Shown piece after piece: positions 8,918-20,511 of a stretch of 64,000 nt of DNA. The position numbers and the translations under genes are program-made. A model generated the notes under the pieces. The model ran no database searches. It worked only from the letters and a program-made list of their open reading frames with translations, and had not been told where the DNA came from. This stretch comes from Phoenix dactylifera (taxonomy: Eukaryota > Streptophyta > Magnoliopsida > Arecales > Arecaceae). How positions within the stretch are numbered: the first letter of the stretch is position 1; each line of letters starts with the position of its first letter. The stretch spans positions 29,397,146 through 29,461,145 of the forward strand of contig NC_052399.1 of the NCBI RefSeq assembly GCF_009389715.1. Direction: 5' to 3'.

Positions 8918-11900
8918 CCAAGCCACCTCCAAATGTGACAAGACTTGCGTCTCCTCTTATTTCTGTTCAGCAGAAAAATATCCATAAGGATAAGATATTC
9001 ATAAAGGTCGAAAAATAAAGTGCAAGGTTGAAGAATTATACAAAGGTATTAGTGGATCTGTTTTTGTCCCCACAAATTCGTTGACCCTGTCAAATTATCA
9101 ACAGATCAAATCAATAAGCAAATATCAAATATTTCTAAGGAAGAGGAAAGCTAATTTCCATTATTAACAGGAAAAGAACTGTTTTCAGCAAAATTATAAA
9201 GTTAACAGCCTGGTTTAGAACTTAGTGAACTTGTCAAGTCTATAAGAAGACTCAAACGAGCCAACTCAACCCATATGAACTAGAAAATTTTTCTGTGAAG
9301 TATTTGCTGCATTCCTTTTTCAGATTTGAAGTTTTATCATCGCACCATGTTGTCAAGCACATTTTATCAGTAGATGTATATACATTTTCCAGTTTGCACA
9401 TTTATAATTTAACCAGGCATTTGCGGTCTAAAGACTATCGAGAACAAAAAATCAAAGGGCATCTGATAGTAAGCGATAGAGAAAAGCAGGAAACAGCATA
9501 AATACGAAATAAGTTAATGAAGCATACTCCTTGCAGCATCTTGAGACAGGTTGAAGTCCTTCAAGCGATTGTAACTCCTCCTGCTTAATATGAAATTTCC
9601 ATGAGTTTTTATTCTTTTGTAAACTAAATTAGAAACAATAAAAAGAACATAGTTGCATTAGCTCCTAGGAGGCTTTTATGGGCTCATTCACAATTTTACT
9701 AATGATCCCAAATAATATAGATCAGAATTGGAGGAGATAGATATTGCTTCTTTAGATGACTTATTGATGAAAAACATTTTGTTCATCAATATATTAGAAA
9801 AGTCAGAAGTTGAAATTCAAAGATCAAGGATGAGAATATAGCTGCCCATATGCTGGCCCTTTAATTTGTCTGTTTTTTTTTTCTTTTAATTCCACAGCAT
9901 TGTTGTTTATATAAAGAACAAACGTGGGAATAACATTGTATCACTTTAAATCATAAAATTTCATTTAAAAGTTGTGATTTGTTTGAAAAGCAGACCATGA
10001 AGGTGCTTTAAAGAGTATGTCTTTGTGTACATGAATGGAAACTTCTGGAGTGATGAAAGTTGAAGATCACACTGTTCTTGGTCGGCAAATGGTTTGTGTG
10101 CAAATGAAGGGCTTAAATCAAGGTAACTACTACAAGAGGAGATGAAAAATCCAACATTGACTGATAATACCTGAAACAATGGATGTATTGTAATTTCATT
10201 GAATACAAACAGTAGTGCAAGACTGTGGATTCTACTTTGCTGTAATTCATGACATGCATATGCCTTCAAGCCCCAACTTCATCTACCAAGAGAAGTGTTT
10301 TTCCTTACTGCCTATAGCCCAAATTTACACTGAAAAGCTAATTTGAAAGGTAGAAAATGAAATGCATTAAGAGAATGAAACACCAAATGTCTACCTGCTG
10401 TTTTGTTTGTAAAAAACTATTTGAGGCTGATATATCTTCTGTATTATAAACAAGAGCTCTACCACTGCAATCAACCATGTTGCCACATACAGCACCCCCC
10501 TCCCTTTCTACCATCTCACAAGGACCCACCAACACATATACATACAAACCAAGAATGAAAAAAATATACAAAAAAGTTAAAGAAATTCGATTTCAGGTAT
10601 ACATAATAACTAAGCATTGTGCAGGCAATTTCTTCCATGAAGATCTTTACAAGCTTATGATGCAAGTAACATAAAATGGGTAGAAATTACATCCAAGCTA
10701 GCAAGATCTTTGAAATGTTAAAACAGCAATAGAAAGATAAAATGAGAAAACTAGCAAGCATGGGGACTTCAAAATATTTATTCCTTTAAGATGCTTGAGA
10801 AATGTTACATGAAATAAATTACAAATGATAAGAAGGGAAAGATATTGCAAACAAGCTAGGAAGTAGCAACTGCTTCCAAATGTTAAAATAATAAAATGAA
10901 AAAGCAAGCAAGAGAGAATATAAAATATTTATTTCAAATGCAACAGATATAGTGAGTGAGCAAGCAAGCACCCTAAACAATATTAATTAAAAAAATGAAA
11001 ATTAAGATAGAGAAAAGGTTGTATAAGTCACTCAGTATTTTGTCAAAAGAGAAATCACAAAACATGCCAGCTTGTTGCTCAAACACCTAGTGTGTTCTTA
11101 TTAACTAAATCATCCTGCAGTTTTCAAAGAACAGATGAATCTCCAAGAATTACTTCTCTACTTGACATATAATGGTGATGCAATCTGCAACCGCAGTGAA
11201 AAATTCGATATCCTATCAATGGACATGACAAAATGGGGAAATACGATTCCACTCAAACATCCAATCACATTGGGTTCACAGATCAGGAGGAAGTTTAATT
11301 GAAGACTACCGATCAGACAGATCAGGATGAACATGAACTGGAGAGCACTGATCAGAAGAATCTTCACTTTCAGACTACTGGCCGCTATTGTATCATTAAA
11401 CCCACCAAGGGACAGTCAAGATCAACATAGAGAAGCTTGTAAGTTTCTAAATTATCCAAAAAGATCAACATAGAGAAGCTTGTAATTTTCTAAATTATCC
11501 AAAAAGTTATGAACTGATAAAGCTCACTCTCAGAAAAAGAAAAGAATACATTGGAAAAAGTGACTAGACATGTAAATGACCTTCAGTTGCCTGTCCAGCC
11601 AGCTAGGACCTTCTTGCATCATATACAGACAAAGGAGCACAAGAAAAGCTTACCAACAACTAGATTCCCAACATAAAATGGAATTAAGAAAAAGGTCATT
11701 TACTATTTCCAGTCAAAGAAAGAAGAGATTAATCGAAACATAAGATTCCTTCACTGAAAAGTCATAGCAAGGTATGACTAGAGCCATTCTCATCCTACCT
11801 TCCATAAAATAAGTGAAATATATAACTCTCACAATTGACACCCATGCATCCATTTCTTCGTTCGTGGATGACCAAACAAAGAAGAAATGGGACAAGATGA

Positions 11901-14770
11901 CCAGTTTCCACTGCAGGAGTCCAACAAGGCAACAAACCAGGGCAACTATCTAGAAACCCTACTTAATTAGTAGCTTGCTAGGTTTTCTTTTTCTTTTTGT
12001 TTCGACTTTCCTTTTAGTTTCTGGAAAGATCAAAAAAGTTGGTGTTAAATTCAGGTTAGAGCATGGGAGAGGCTTCTTTTGGATGATTAGAAACACCATG
12101 TTAGTAAGAAAAAGATTTTAAAAAAATATATTGAAGAGGAAAGTGGAGCTGACTGTATTTCCCCGTCTTCTTACATTTTCTTCTTCACTTTAATTTCCCC
12201 GTCTCTCACTTCTATTTGGACATCCCATCTTCCGTCCCCTGAACTTGACCTTACTGTATTTTGATTTGTTAAGTTTTTAGATAACAAGTGAATCATAATT
12301 GGCTCAGGTAAGAGTCCAGATAAAATGAATATTCTTTTATAAATGGGTCACGTATAGATGATAATTTTGCTTGAACAGTCATTGAAATGAAGGTAATGGC
12401 TTGATTCAAGCTTGAACAGTGATTGATTCAAGTTTGTTTTAAGTGTGATTTTGAGTTTGGGGCAACGTAATGTAATTAAACATTAGGAAAAAGTTCATGG
12501 TTAGGTCAGTTTGAAGGAAGGCTCTATCAAGCTTGAATAAAATAGGAAATAGGGCTCAAAATTAATTTCAAGCTGAACTTGAATAGACCAACACTCAATA
12601 ATTTTTGGCCAATCACACCTCTACGGGACGCTGATTTCTGCTCTACTGTAGTGGGATAGCTTGAGATTATCCTCCTTACAAGTTGTTTAGTTGTTCTTTA
12701 AGTTCATGCCTAACTTTTAAATGTGTTGAGGGAAATCTGTTTGATTGCAGCTGAGCTATAGTAATTGACTTTATTCTACTTTATTTCAGAGAGCCAAAAC
12801 ATCTTTGTATTAAGCTTAGCATTGGGTGCCAACAAAAGTCTTCATGGTTGAAAGCAAAGTACTGAGAATAAATGCTGAAATTATTATTTGCAAAAACAAA
12901 AGTTAGGAAATCTAAAATTTGGTTACCTTTCTCCTGATTTGAAAATTAAATTAGAAATCTTCCACATGGCAAGCCAGAAAAATCAATTCTTTTATCATAA
13001 TAAGTTTCATTCATCTCGAACTTTTTAGGGTTTAAGATCCAAACCTTCCTATTAAGACCAAACCTGAAAATGTAATCCTTTGGAATGAAATTACCTCTTA
13101 ATAGAAAAACAATTCATTAAAATGTTACAGAAAAGAGTCTTCTTGAAGTAAAGAAAAGCTTGGAAACCTCCTCATTAAGGATAATGGAGTAGGTTAAGTA
13201 GGAGCGAATTTGAAATGTTAGCATAAAATGATTGATCCTACTATTGAGTAATGAATTGAGATGCTTAAAACAGTATAGATGTGGAAGACATACAAAATCA
13301 GGAAGCACATTTTTCTTGCTTATGACCTTAGGCTAGTTCTTTGGTCAATCATAGAATTACTTCAAGACCCAGAAGTTTACATGCTTTTGTTAATAATATG
13401 CTCACAAAATTCTTCCACAGTTTTATTCCTCAAGACCATACACAGATCATGAAAGCAAAAATCTTATAGACTTAGCTCTTAATTCCTTGAGAAGACATGT
13501 TTCAAAATCTCTGCAAATATGAGCATCTCTATGTCTTGAATTTGCAGAAAGGGATTCTTGTTCAAAATAATTTCTGGATGTATGATGAACAAATATATCT
13601 CTTTTTTCCTTTTACTTCAACATGAAAAGATAATCCCTTCTTGCTCTGACATTAAGGTATTTCCAACCACTTCAACAGCGTTATATAATGGCCATAATCA
13701 TCCCTGTGTGAACACTTGCCACATTTGAAATCAACAGTTTAAGTGATTAAGTTGGTTGTGCGTCTATACTGTCTAATCCTGTAGCACTACCTTTTGAATA
13801 GAATAATCATAATGCACGAATATAGTGAATAACAGCTATAATAACAGAGTATCAATTTCATTCAACTTTTTCCTTTATCAACAGTTATGGCAGTTTCTTT
13901 TACATTTATAAAGGCACCTTTATAGTTATGGCATCATCAACATTGTGCCCAAAAAGGAACAGCGTTATGCAGCAAACTTTATTCTCAAATTTGCTTTCTT
14001 TCCTCATATCAATAAGTATCAATATCCTCTACTGCACTGTATGCTAAATCACTTTCCAGGGATAATGGAAAGGTTAAGTTCAAAAATACTTTCTTTTCTC
14101 AAATTGGTTGGAACCATAACAATCCCTCATCACTTATAAACCTTCGATCTACCACTTCAGTTTACCACTCTCCAAAAGGAATTGCTCTACCTAACAAAAC
14201 TCGCTCTCTTTTCCTGCGCTGCATAATATAATGATCAATTTGGGGAGATTATGAAAGATTTTGAACAAAGAAACCATGTCCAAGACCAAGAATGCGAGTA
14301 GCTACGATTGAACTCTTTCCCCCCCTGCTAGATAATTAGTTTTGTTTTCGTAGCAGTAGAAAATGCTGACCTCATCTCATCTCTTTCCATGAACTACATG
14401 ACGCTATATAAAGCACTCGACCAAAGAAACTCAACTTCTCGAGTTACGGTAATCTCCTAACTGATGCCATGAATCGGTGCAGAGCTCACACAAAAAGGAC
14501 TACAAATATATAACATCTCTGGCTTCAAGATCTCCACTTGTCGTCAGCTACCCTGTCTTGCTCCAAGAAATCAAATCAAACGCCCAGAGAGCGAGATCAA
14601 GAAACGAGCTAGGAAGAGCATCTCATTACCTCGAGGAAGCCTATCTCCCGGTTCAAGATCTGCACCTCGAGCTGCAGCCGCCGCCGGCCGCAGAGGTCCG
14701 GGTACTTGGGCGGCGACTTGGGACTGGGCGGCGTCGTCGTCGCCGCCTCTCGCTGATCCGTGGCTGCCAT
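8918..14770 (-). CDS. AGG3/DEP1-like: Heterotrimeric G-protein gamma subunit, class C type, exons 1-4 (Cys-rich tail exon not seen)
   Basis: Four minus-strand exons join in frame: 14770-14630, 9580-9528, 9086-9042 and 8962-8918, giving 94 codons plus 2 nt. All introns are GT-AG (about 5049, 441 and 79 bp). The product starts [20 protein letters not shown], then has [20 protein letters not shown] (about residues 23-42), [18 protein letters not shown] (48-65), [13 protein letters not shown] (67-79) and a basic KRRRK segment ending in WRWLG. This order matches the gamma domain of Arabidopsis AGG3 and rice DEP1/GS3, which pairs with G-beta at the plasma membrane and affects organ size. Those proteins continue into a long Cys-rich tail on a final exon, and none is present down to 7474. 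The exon 4 donor used here is GG/GTGTGT. If it is not spliced, the frame stops at 8854 and yields a 115-residue protein. Translation start: the ATG has G at +4 and lies just upstream of the conserved region. Confidence 0.85.
9581..14629 (-). other. Large first intron of the G-gamma gene
   Basis: This 5 kb AT-rich stretch lies between exon 1 (donor GTAATG) and exon 2 (acceptor TTAAGCAG). No nested gene, RNA gene or full transposon was recognised. All reading frames are short and lack codon-like composition. A direct duplication of about 45 bp containing GATCAACATAGAGAAGCTTG occurs near 11419-11507. Confidence 0.6.
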
Positions 14771-15480
14771 TATCGTTGGCGAGTCACCGGATCCAATGCC
14801 TCAGCAGCAAACTGGCAGCAGTTTTATAGCAGAGGAGGAGCGGTAAGCAGTGGTAAAGGGGGGTTACTACTGCGGGCCGCGGTAAGTTGGCGCGCGGGGC
14901 AGGGGAAGACAGGGACTGCGAGCGCGGCAGAGGCAGAGGCGGAGAGTGGACTGGTGGGGTATCCAAATGCGATACGCGGCGGAGGACAGGGGGAACAGCA
15001 ACGATGTGGTCACCGCCCCATCCCTCGCCGCGGAAAGAGGCCCCCATCTCTTCGCCTTCCCCAACTCGAGCCGTCCTCATTGTCCGGCCTCGCTGAAATA
15101 ACACTAGCGTGGCGAATGCGATAGAGAGAGAGAGAGAGAGAGAGAGGAAAGGGATTGATGAAAGAAAAGGGAATGCAAAAGCCTGCGTTCGGTCGCACGG
15201 AGGTCGTCCCAACGGGCAGATGGCGTTGCAGAGCGCTTCTCACTCTATTATTTCTCTCTCTGTTATCTCTCTCTGGTGCGTTGGGCCGCGCCGCGGGAGG
15301 GGGGAAGGCGGGGAGGGCGCGCAGCCGCACGACAGCGCACGTACCGTTTACGAAGAAGTGGGGTCGGCGTGGGTACGCTATAATTACCCGTGGAGTTGGC
15401 TAGAATTACGTGGATGTCACCGGAGGAGTGATTTGGAGTTTGGAGATTCAAGCGGGAAGAAAGTTTCTTAACAACAAACA
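14771..15480 (-). promoter_or_regulatory. 5' UTR and promoter region of the G-gamma gene
   Basis: The DNA upstream of the ATG (rightwards, because the gene is on the minus strand) is GC-rich to about 15350. It contains a GA/CT microsatellite at about 15123-15148, which is CT-rich in the gene sense, a common feature of plant 5' leaders. Frames of 65-142 codons occur on both strands here but look like composition effects. The transcription start was not determined. Confidence 0.5.
15123..15148. repeat. (GA)n microsatellite
   Basis: About 13 GA units within the presumed 5' leader of the G-gamma gene. It may be length-variable. Confidence 0.9.
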
Positions 15481-16357
15481 CTACTCTCTTCTCTTATGCG
15501 GCCATCAGGCCATGTGAAAAGCAGCACGCCGTTGACGGCTACGATTGCCCACAAAATTGGCCCCAATGCTCTTCTTTAAAGTCTCCTAGAAAAAGCAGGT
15601 GGGCCAAATCTGATCAATCTAATTTAATTCAAATCTGACCTTCAGATTTAGATGGATACTTTTGATTTGGCAACTTGAGTTGGGTCGACACAATTGGTTC
15701 GCTAAATAGAGAATAGATCTGCGTGCGATAATCAGTTTGACGTGCATTCACCAAATTAGCTTGTCCATCTTTAACCGATGCAATCCCAGCCTGGGTCATA
15801 TTTGGGATTGGGATCAATCATAGACTAAGGGTCCGTGCAATCCAAACTCCTTGAGCCGGGCGCAGACTCTACGCACCGGCCCCCACGCCTTCGGAACGCC
15901 TCGAGAGTCGCGCTCATCCTCGATAGCGACCGCGGGGAGCGGCGGGTGCAAGAGACGTTAGTGGTCCCTGGCGCCAGGATCGCACGAACGCCAGTCGAGA
16001 TCCTTGTTGTCGCAACGTGGGCCCCACCAGGAACGGCGCCCGAGGGGGCAAAACCGGAAAAGAGCGAAAGTTTCGAGCGGGACCCACAGACGTCGACCAG
16101 GGCACTTCCTGACACGTGTTCTCCCGCGAGGGCTTCGCCTCCTACGTCATCGAAGCCTAAGAAAATAAATAAATTTACTGCACCTTATTTTTTACCTGCT
16201 TCAGTTAATTATTTATTTCCATTACGTAAGCTTCTTCTTGAAATGGGGGTGGTCGGCTTCCGTTCGAAATTCTTTGAGGTCTCTAATTTTTTCACTATTT
16301 CTTTTTTTTTCAAAAAAAAAACTAGGATACGTCGATAACAAATTAAAGATTTACCAT
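15481..16357. other. Intergenic DNA with a GC-rich island
   Basis: The 15830-16160 part is clearly GC-rich and contains ACGT-core sites such as GACACGTGTTC and CCTACGTCATC near 16110-16155. A 167-codon frame on the plus strand and a 96-codon frame on the minus strand overlap here. Neither resembles a known protein and both probably reflect composition. It could be an upstream control region of the G-gamma gene. Confidence 0.35.
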
Positions 16358-16480
16358 CGAAGTGGTAGCACGGTGGAAACAGAGCTTTGATTCCATCGAA
16401 GTAGCCCAAATTCGAAATGCCCAGGTGTTGATTAAATACGAAGATCGGATACTCTCCGTCTGGTTTATCCAGTGGAGTTG
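16358..16480 (+). mobile_element. Degenerate tRNA-derived SINE, copy 1
   Basis: The segment has an A-box-like GTAGCACGGTGG and a B-box-like AAATTCGAAATGCC (about 16408-16420) followed by CAGGTGTTGATTAAAT. The same order and spacing, with the same CAGGTGT(C/T)GATTAAAT tail, occurs at about 37211-37310, which supports one SINE family. This copy has decayed promoter boxes. The ends are not well defined. Confidence 0.55.
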
Positions 16481-19400
16481 CTCTCTGATCTGCCGTTACA
16501 TAGGTAGTGCTGATGTGATGTACTCACACGGAATAGGGCTGCCACACTAGTGGGGCTCTGCGACGGATGGAAAAAATATGAGTAAAAAATATTCTACCTG
16601 CATCGAATACTCTCCAGCGGAAAGGAGGTCAGTGGGGGTTGCTACGCAGGGACCTCACCCCTCTCTTTCTTTTTGCATAAGCAAAAAAAAAACAAATTAA
16701 AGATTTATTAAAGTTAAAGATTTTATTACCAACCAATTGACAGGTGCCACGTCAGCCGGTGCAGTGCAGGTTGTGCCACGTGAGGGGCGGTACGGTTGGT
16801 TCTACTGGTTTTTCTACTGATCTGTGCCCAACAGCAGACCAAATGGCTGGTCCCGCCGTCTGATGCCTTGGTTATTTTTTAGATATTACTATTTATGGTG
16901 GTATGGTCGAATTTTGAGGTCAAGTGGCAATATTTGGAATTCAGCGTGCGGGAATGATTGCCTGGTTTAAATATAAGAGCCGGAGTGGTGGAAGCAAGAG
17001 GGCCGACATAAGGTGGCTTCTATTTATGGCAACGCTATTTCAATATTTATATCATTTACATTAATATTACTAATATTTCAAAATTTTAATCTTCGTGTCA
17101 TTTTCACTTTGTTTGAAAGAAATGAAAAAAATAAGGGATGGACTATTCCCTGGGATAAGTATCTTTTAGCGTTTGGTTAAAGTAATATAAGTGAGAGAGG
17201 ATCGAGAATGAAATAGGATGATTTTAATGTACTTTGGATTTTATGATGATTTATTTTTTTTATCACAAAGATAAAATTATCTTTTTTTTCTAAATGTATA
17301 TTTAAGAGTGGTTAAGAAAGTAGTGGGATAATATGGTAATTGGATTTATGATGCAAGAGAGAATAAGTCTATTTCACCTTCTTCATAGATAGACGTACAT
17401 CTCTCAGAGAGATATAGTCTTACACACACAGAGGGAACTAGACTATCCTGCCAGTCAAAAAGAGTAGGGAAGGAAAAGGATCTGAGACCATCTTTGCTTC
17501 CTCCATAAGGTCTAGAGTAGTTAGTAGCTTACCTTGACAGTTCTCCCCTTGTCAGAAAGATGATAATTCTAGGGTTAGGTACCTAGGTTGATGGTCATTT
17601 GGGTTAGGCAAATGGCTTGAATTTGCAGCACACTAGCTCTCCAATAACCACTAACAATATACTAGTTAAGCATGCATCAAAAAATTATACTAATACTCCT
17701 TTTCAATTTTTCTCTTTTGTTAGTGATGCAATTGAATCCGAAAAGTTTTTGAGACATAGATGACCTAAAAAGTTAATCTTTAACCTCTATTTAAACATTG
17801 TTACACCTTAGGCTAGGTATAGATGAACCTGGACTGGAATATCTAACTGAAACATCTGAATAACTTGACCTATGTCCGGTCCATAAGAGACATATAGGTT
17901 GGATAAAACTTTTTCAGAAAATGGCCACATAAAATTATATACCAAAAGTTGGCCAAAATAACGACCTAACTGGACTTTAACCTTACCTTAACCCGCCTAT
18001 AGGCTTCTGATATCATTATTCTCGTTCCCAAAGTTGGTGCTTGCCTTTCTCTTTCCAAAAAAGAGAATCTAGCATGCAAGACATTAGGGAAAAAGCGAAC
18101 TCTCTCCTTCCTCCTTTCCCCTCTTGGTTTCCAGGAGTCGCTGAAGCCTATGTGACCCCAGGACACCCATCTTTTCTTGTCAAGTTGCCAAGTTGGGATC
18201 CTCTCAAATTCATGGTTGAATTGGAGAGGTCTGGTCGTCCATATGGTACGCATAACATATGATTGTACTTTTTAGTTCAAGTGGGAACTAGAGAGGTTTC
18301 CAGCTGATTCTTATGTATTGCATCAATCCTACTGTATGCACCATATTTAGACCAATATCTATAATTCAAAAACCGATAAATAACACGGAAAGTTATTTAG
18401 TATAATCGAGTAATGGCAAGTCTTCGAAAGAGACATCTTGGAAAAAGTGAAGCGGAGGTTTTGGAAGGATGTCAATTTTCAAGTACCAAAACTGAAAATC
18501 TTAGAAGAAAGTACTTGGCCAATAGGTGGAAGTTGTGCCTAGCAACCCAACCAACTTGCATGCTATCCTCCTACTTAGTGTCGGAGTAGGTTAAAACATC
18601 AAGATTTCAAGTCGAAATACTAAAGGATGTAGGTTAAGTGATGTAAATCGAGGGAGGCGAGAGTTATCGATGTATAAGAAGACTTTAATCGAGCAAAATT
18701 CAAGAATAGTAGTTACATCCATCTGCCCACTATTCAGAATTTTTCAGCATAAGTTAGACTTTCTTGATGATCCAATTGTCTCCTAGCTTTTCAATTTTGT
18801 CGTCAATAATTGAAACATAAAGCAATCATTTTTGTCTTTCAAAAACCGACACTATGTTTTGATAATAAGGTATCAAGTTAGTGAACCTAATTGTGGTGCA
18901 GTAGGTTTGGGTTTTTTATTTGATGGTTACCATGATTGATAGATTGGTCCCCAAAGTAAACTTTATTTGGCTGTTACTTTAGTTGTTGTATCTTAGAAAA
19001 AGTTGTGCAAATCTTCCTTAATTTTCCAATCAAGAGGCAGTTGTAAAGCCAAACACTTCTCTAAAGGTGATTCAAATATATGTTGCAAAGAATTAAAAGG
19101 TAAAAATCGATGATTGAGACTTTATTATTAAAAGTACATTGTATAAAGCAGTACAAAACCTCAAGAAAAGGTCATCTTGTGATGACTGTACTCCATCATG
19201 ATTCCATGAGAAAGAAGGTTGATGATGATGGTTGCTGAGCAGTATATGATATAACAATGGGCAAAAAGAAAGAAAGAAAGAAGGATGGATGGGCAGTGAA
19301 ACTACATTCACAAAGCATTCTCTAAACCCAATGGGCAAGTTGATACCTAAAAAGCAATCTCGTTCAAAGATGCTGTTCTAAGAGAATTGACGTATCCCCG

Positions 19401-19704
19401 CTAGGAGCCATAAATTTCCACAAAGTCCTCTACTTTTTGCGGAACTTCCTCAACTAACACGAGAAAAGTAATTGCATATATTGCACGCTTGGAAATGTAG
19501 TCCATTCAGTTCTCCACACTCTAAAGGATTCTTCAAACCCCTATGCCTCTATGTGCTCTCTAGTAGTTGAAATTAATGGTCGCATGCACTTCTCTTTTGA
19601 TCCCTCTCCACCTTTTTACTCAAATCTATATTAGTAACATGCTTAGTACAATCTTAGATTGAGGAAAAGAAAGAAACCTCGTTAGTACCAAGGGAGGTTG
19701 AGTT
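16481..19704. other. Intergenic DNA between SINE copy 1 and the LOR gene
   Basis: AT-rich with several poly(T) and poly(A) runs. A 95-codon minus-strand frame (17966-18253) and a 73-codon plus-strand frame (18041-18262) overlap one another. I do not recognise either and suspect a repeat fragment. The segment near 17140-17360 has a GGGATAA/GTTTGG flavour typical of short nonautonomous DNA transposons, but I could not define ends. GCCACGTCAG and GCCACGTGAG sites lie near 16745-16790. Confidence 0.4.
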
Positions 19705-20511
19705 ATGGGTGGATCAACCAATGCTTTGCCTATTGTGAGCAAGATCTTTTGTTCCTCTTCCCTCACATCTTTGATGGTTAGGAAGAGGCCTCACGTTGTA
19801 CATGGAGGCGGTTTTGTGGTCACTGATTGTAGTCAGAATGTGGCCTTCGTGGTAGATGGCTGTGGCACACTTGGTGCCAAGGGAGAGTTGATGTTGAAGG
19901 ATGGTGATGGAGAACCTATTCTCTTCATTCGTAGGAAGGTAAGTAAATCTTTGATCATTAGTGACATATTGCATGCATCCTGGTTTCCATGCATGTATGC
20001 ATCCAATGAGCTTCTCTTTGCTATTAGGGAGGCATCGTTCAAGCTTTAAGCACTCGCAACAAATGGAATGGATACTCGATGGAGTACGAAGGAGCCAACA
20101 AGTTAATCTTTAGCTTGACCGATCCGAAGTCATGCCTTGCAATGAAGAAAGCAATTAGGATTCGAGTTGATCCGAAGGGCCACAACAGAGATTTGGAGTT
20201 TGAGGTTAATGGGTCCTTTGTGGATAAAGCTTGCACCATCAGAGATTGCAGAGGGAACGTTGTGGCGCAGGTATGACATGCTCGAAACCCATAGACACAT
20301 GCAAGCACACAAGCCTCGTGCACACTGTTATACTGATAGGATGGTTGCAACGTCTGTGGTGCTCCTTGATTTGATATAGGTGGAGGTAAACGAGTTGATT
20401 GGCAGCAAGGACTTCTACTATGTGGTTGTGCAGCCGGGCTACGACCAAGCCTTTGTTGTAGGGGTGATTGCAATTCTTGACAACATACATGGGGAGTCCA
20501 CCAGGTGCTGA
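19705..20511 (+). CDS. LOR-like: LURP-one-related (LOR) protein, tubby-C-like domain
   Basis: Three exons, 19705-19938, 20028-20270 and 20380-20511, are joined by GT-AG introns of 89 and 109 bp and encode 202 residues, the normal size for this plant family. Recognisable blocks are GGGFVVTDCSQNVAFVVDGC (about residues 34-53), GELMLKDGDGEPILFIRRK at the end of exon 1, GGIVQALSTRNKWNGYSMEYEGA at the start of exon 2, and FYYVVVQPGYDQAFVVGVIA near the C-terminus, ending STRC. LOR proteins (DUF567) form a closed beta barrel around a central helix like the tubby C-terminal domain. Arabidopsis LURP1 is needed for basal defence against an oomycete, but most members have no known function. The ATG is the first in the exon. 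No defects were seen. Confidence 0.9.

Noticed and set aside
14477..15481. Frames of 65-215 codons around G-gamma exon 1
   Set aside because: They overlap the real exon in the wrong strand or frame, or lie in the GC-rich leader. The G-gamma splice model explains the coding signal.
15825..16338. 167-codon plus-strand and 96-codon minus-strand frames
   Set aside because: Mutually overlapping, no recognisable domain, and confined to a GC-rich island.
17966..18262. 95-codon minus-strand frame and a 73-codon plus-strand frame
   Set aside because: Opposite strands over the same DNA, with no match I can name. Probably a repeat fragment.
19714..20490. Antisense frames over the LOR gene
   Set aside because: Shadows of the conserved three-exon plus-strand gene.
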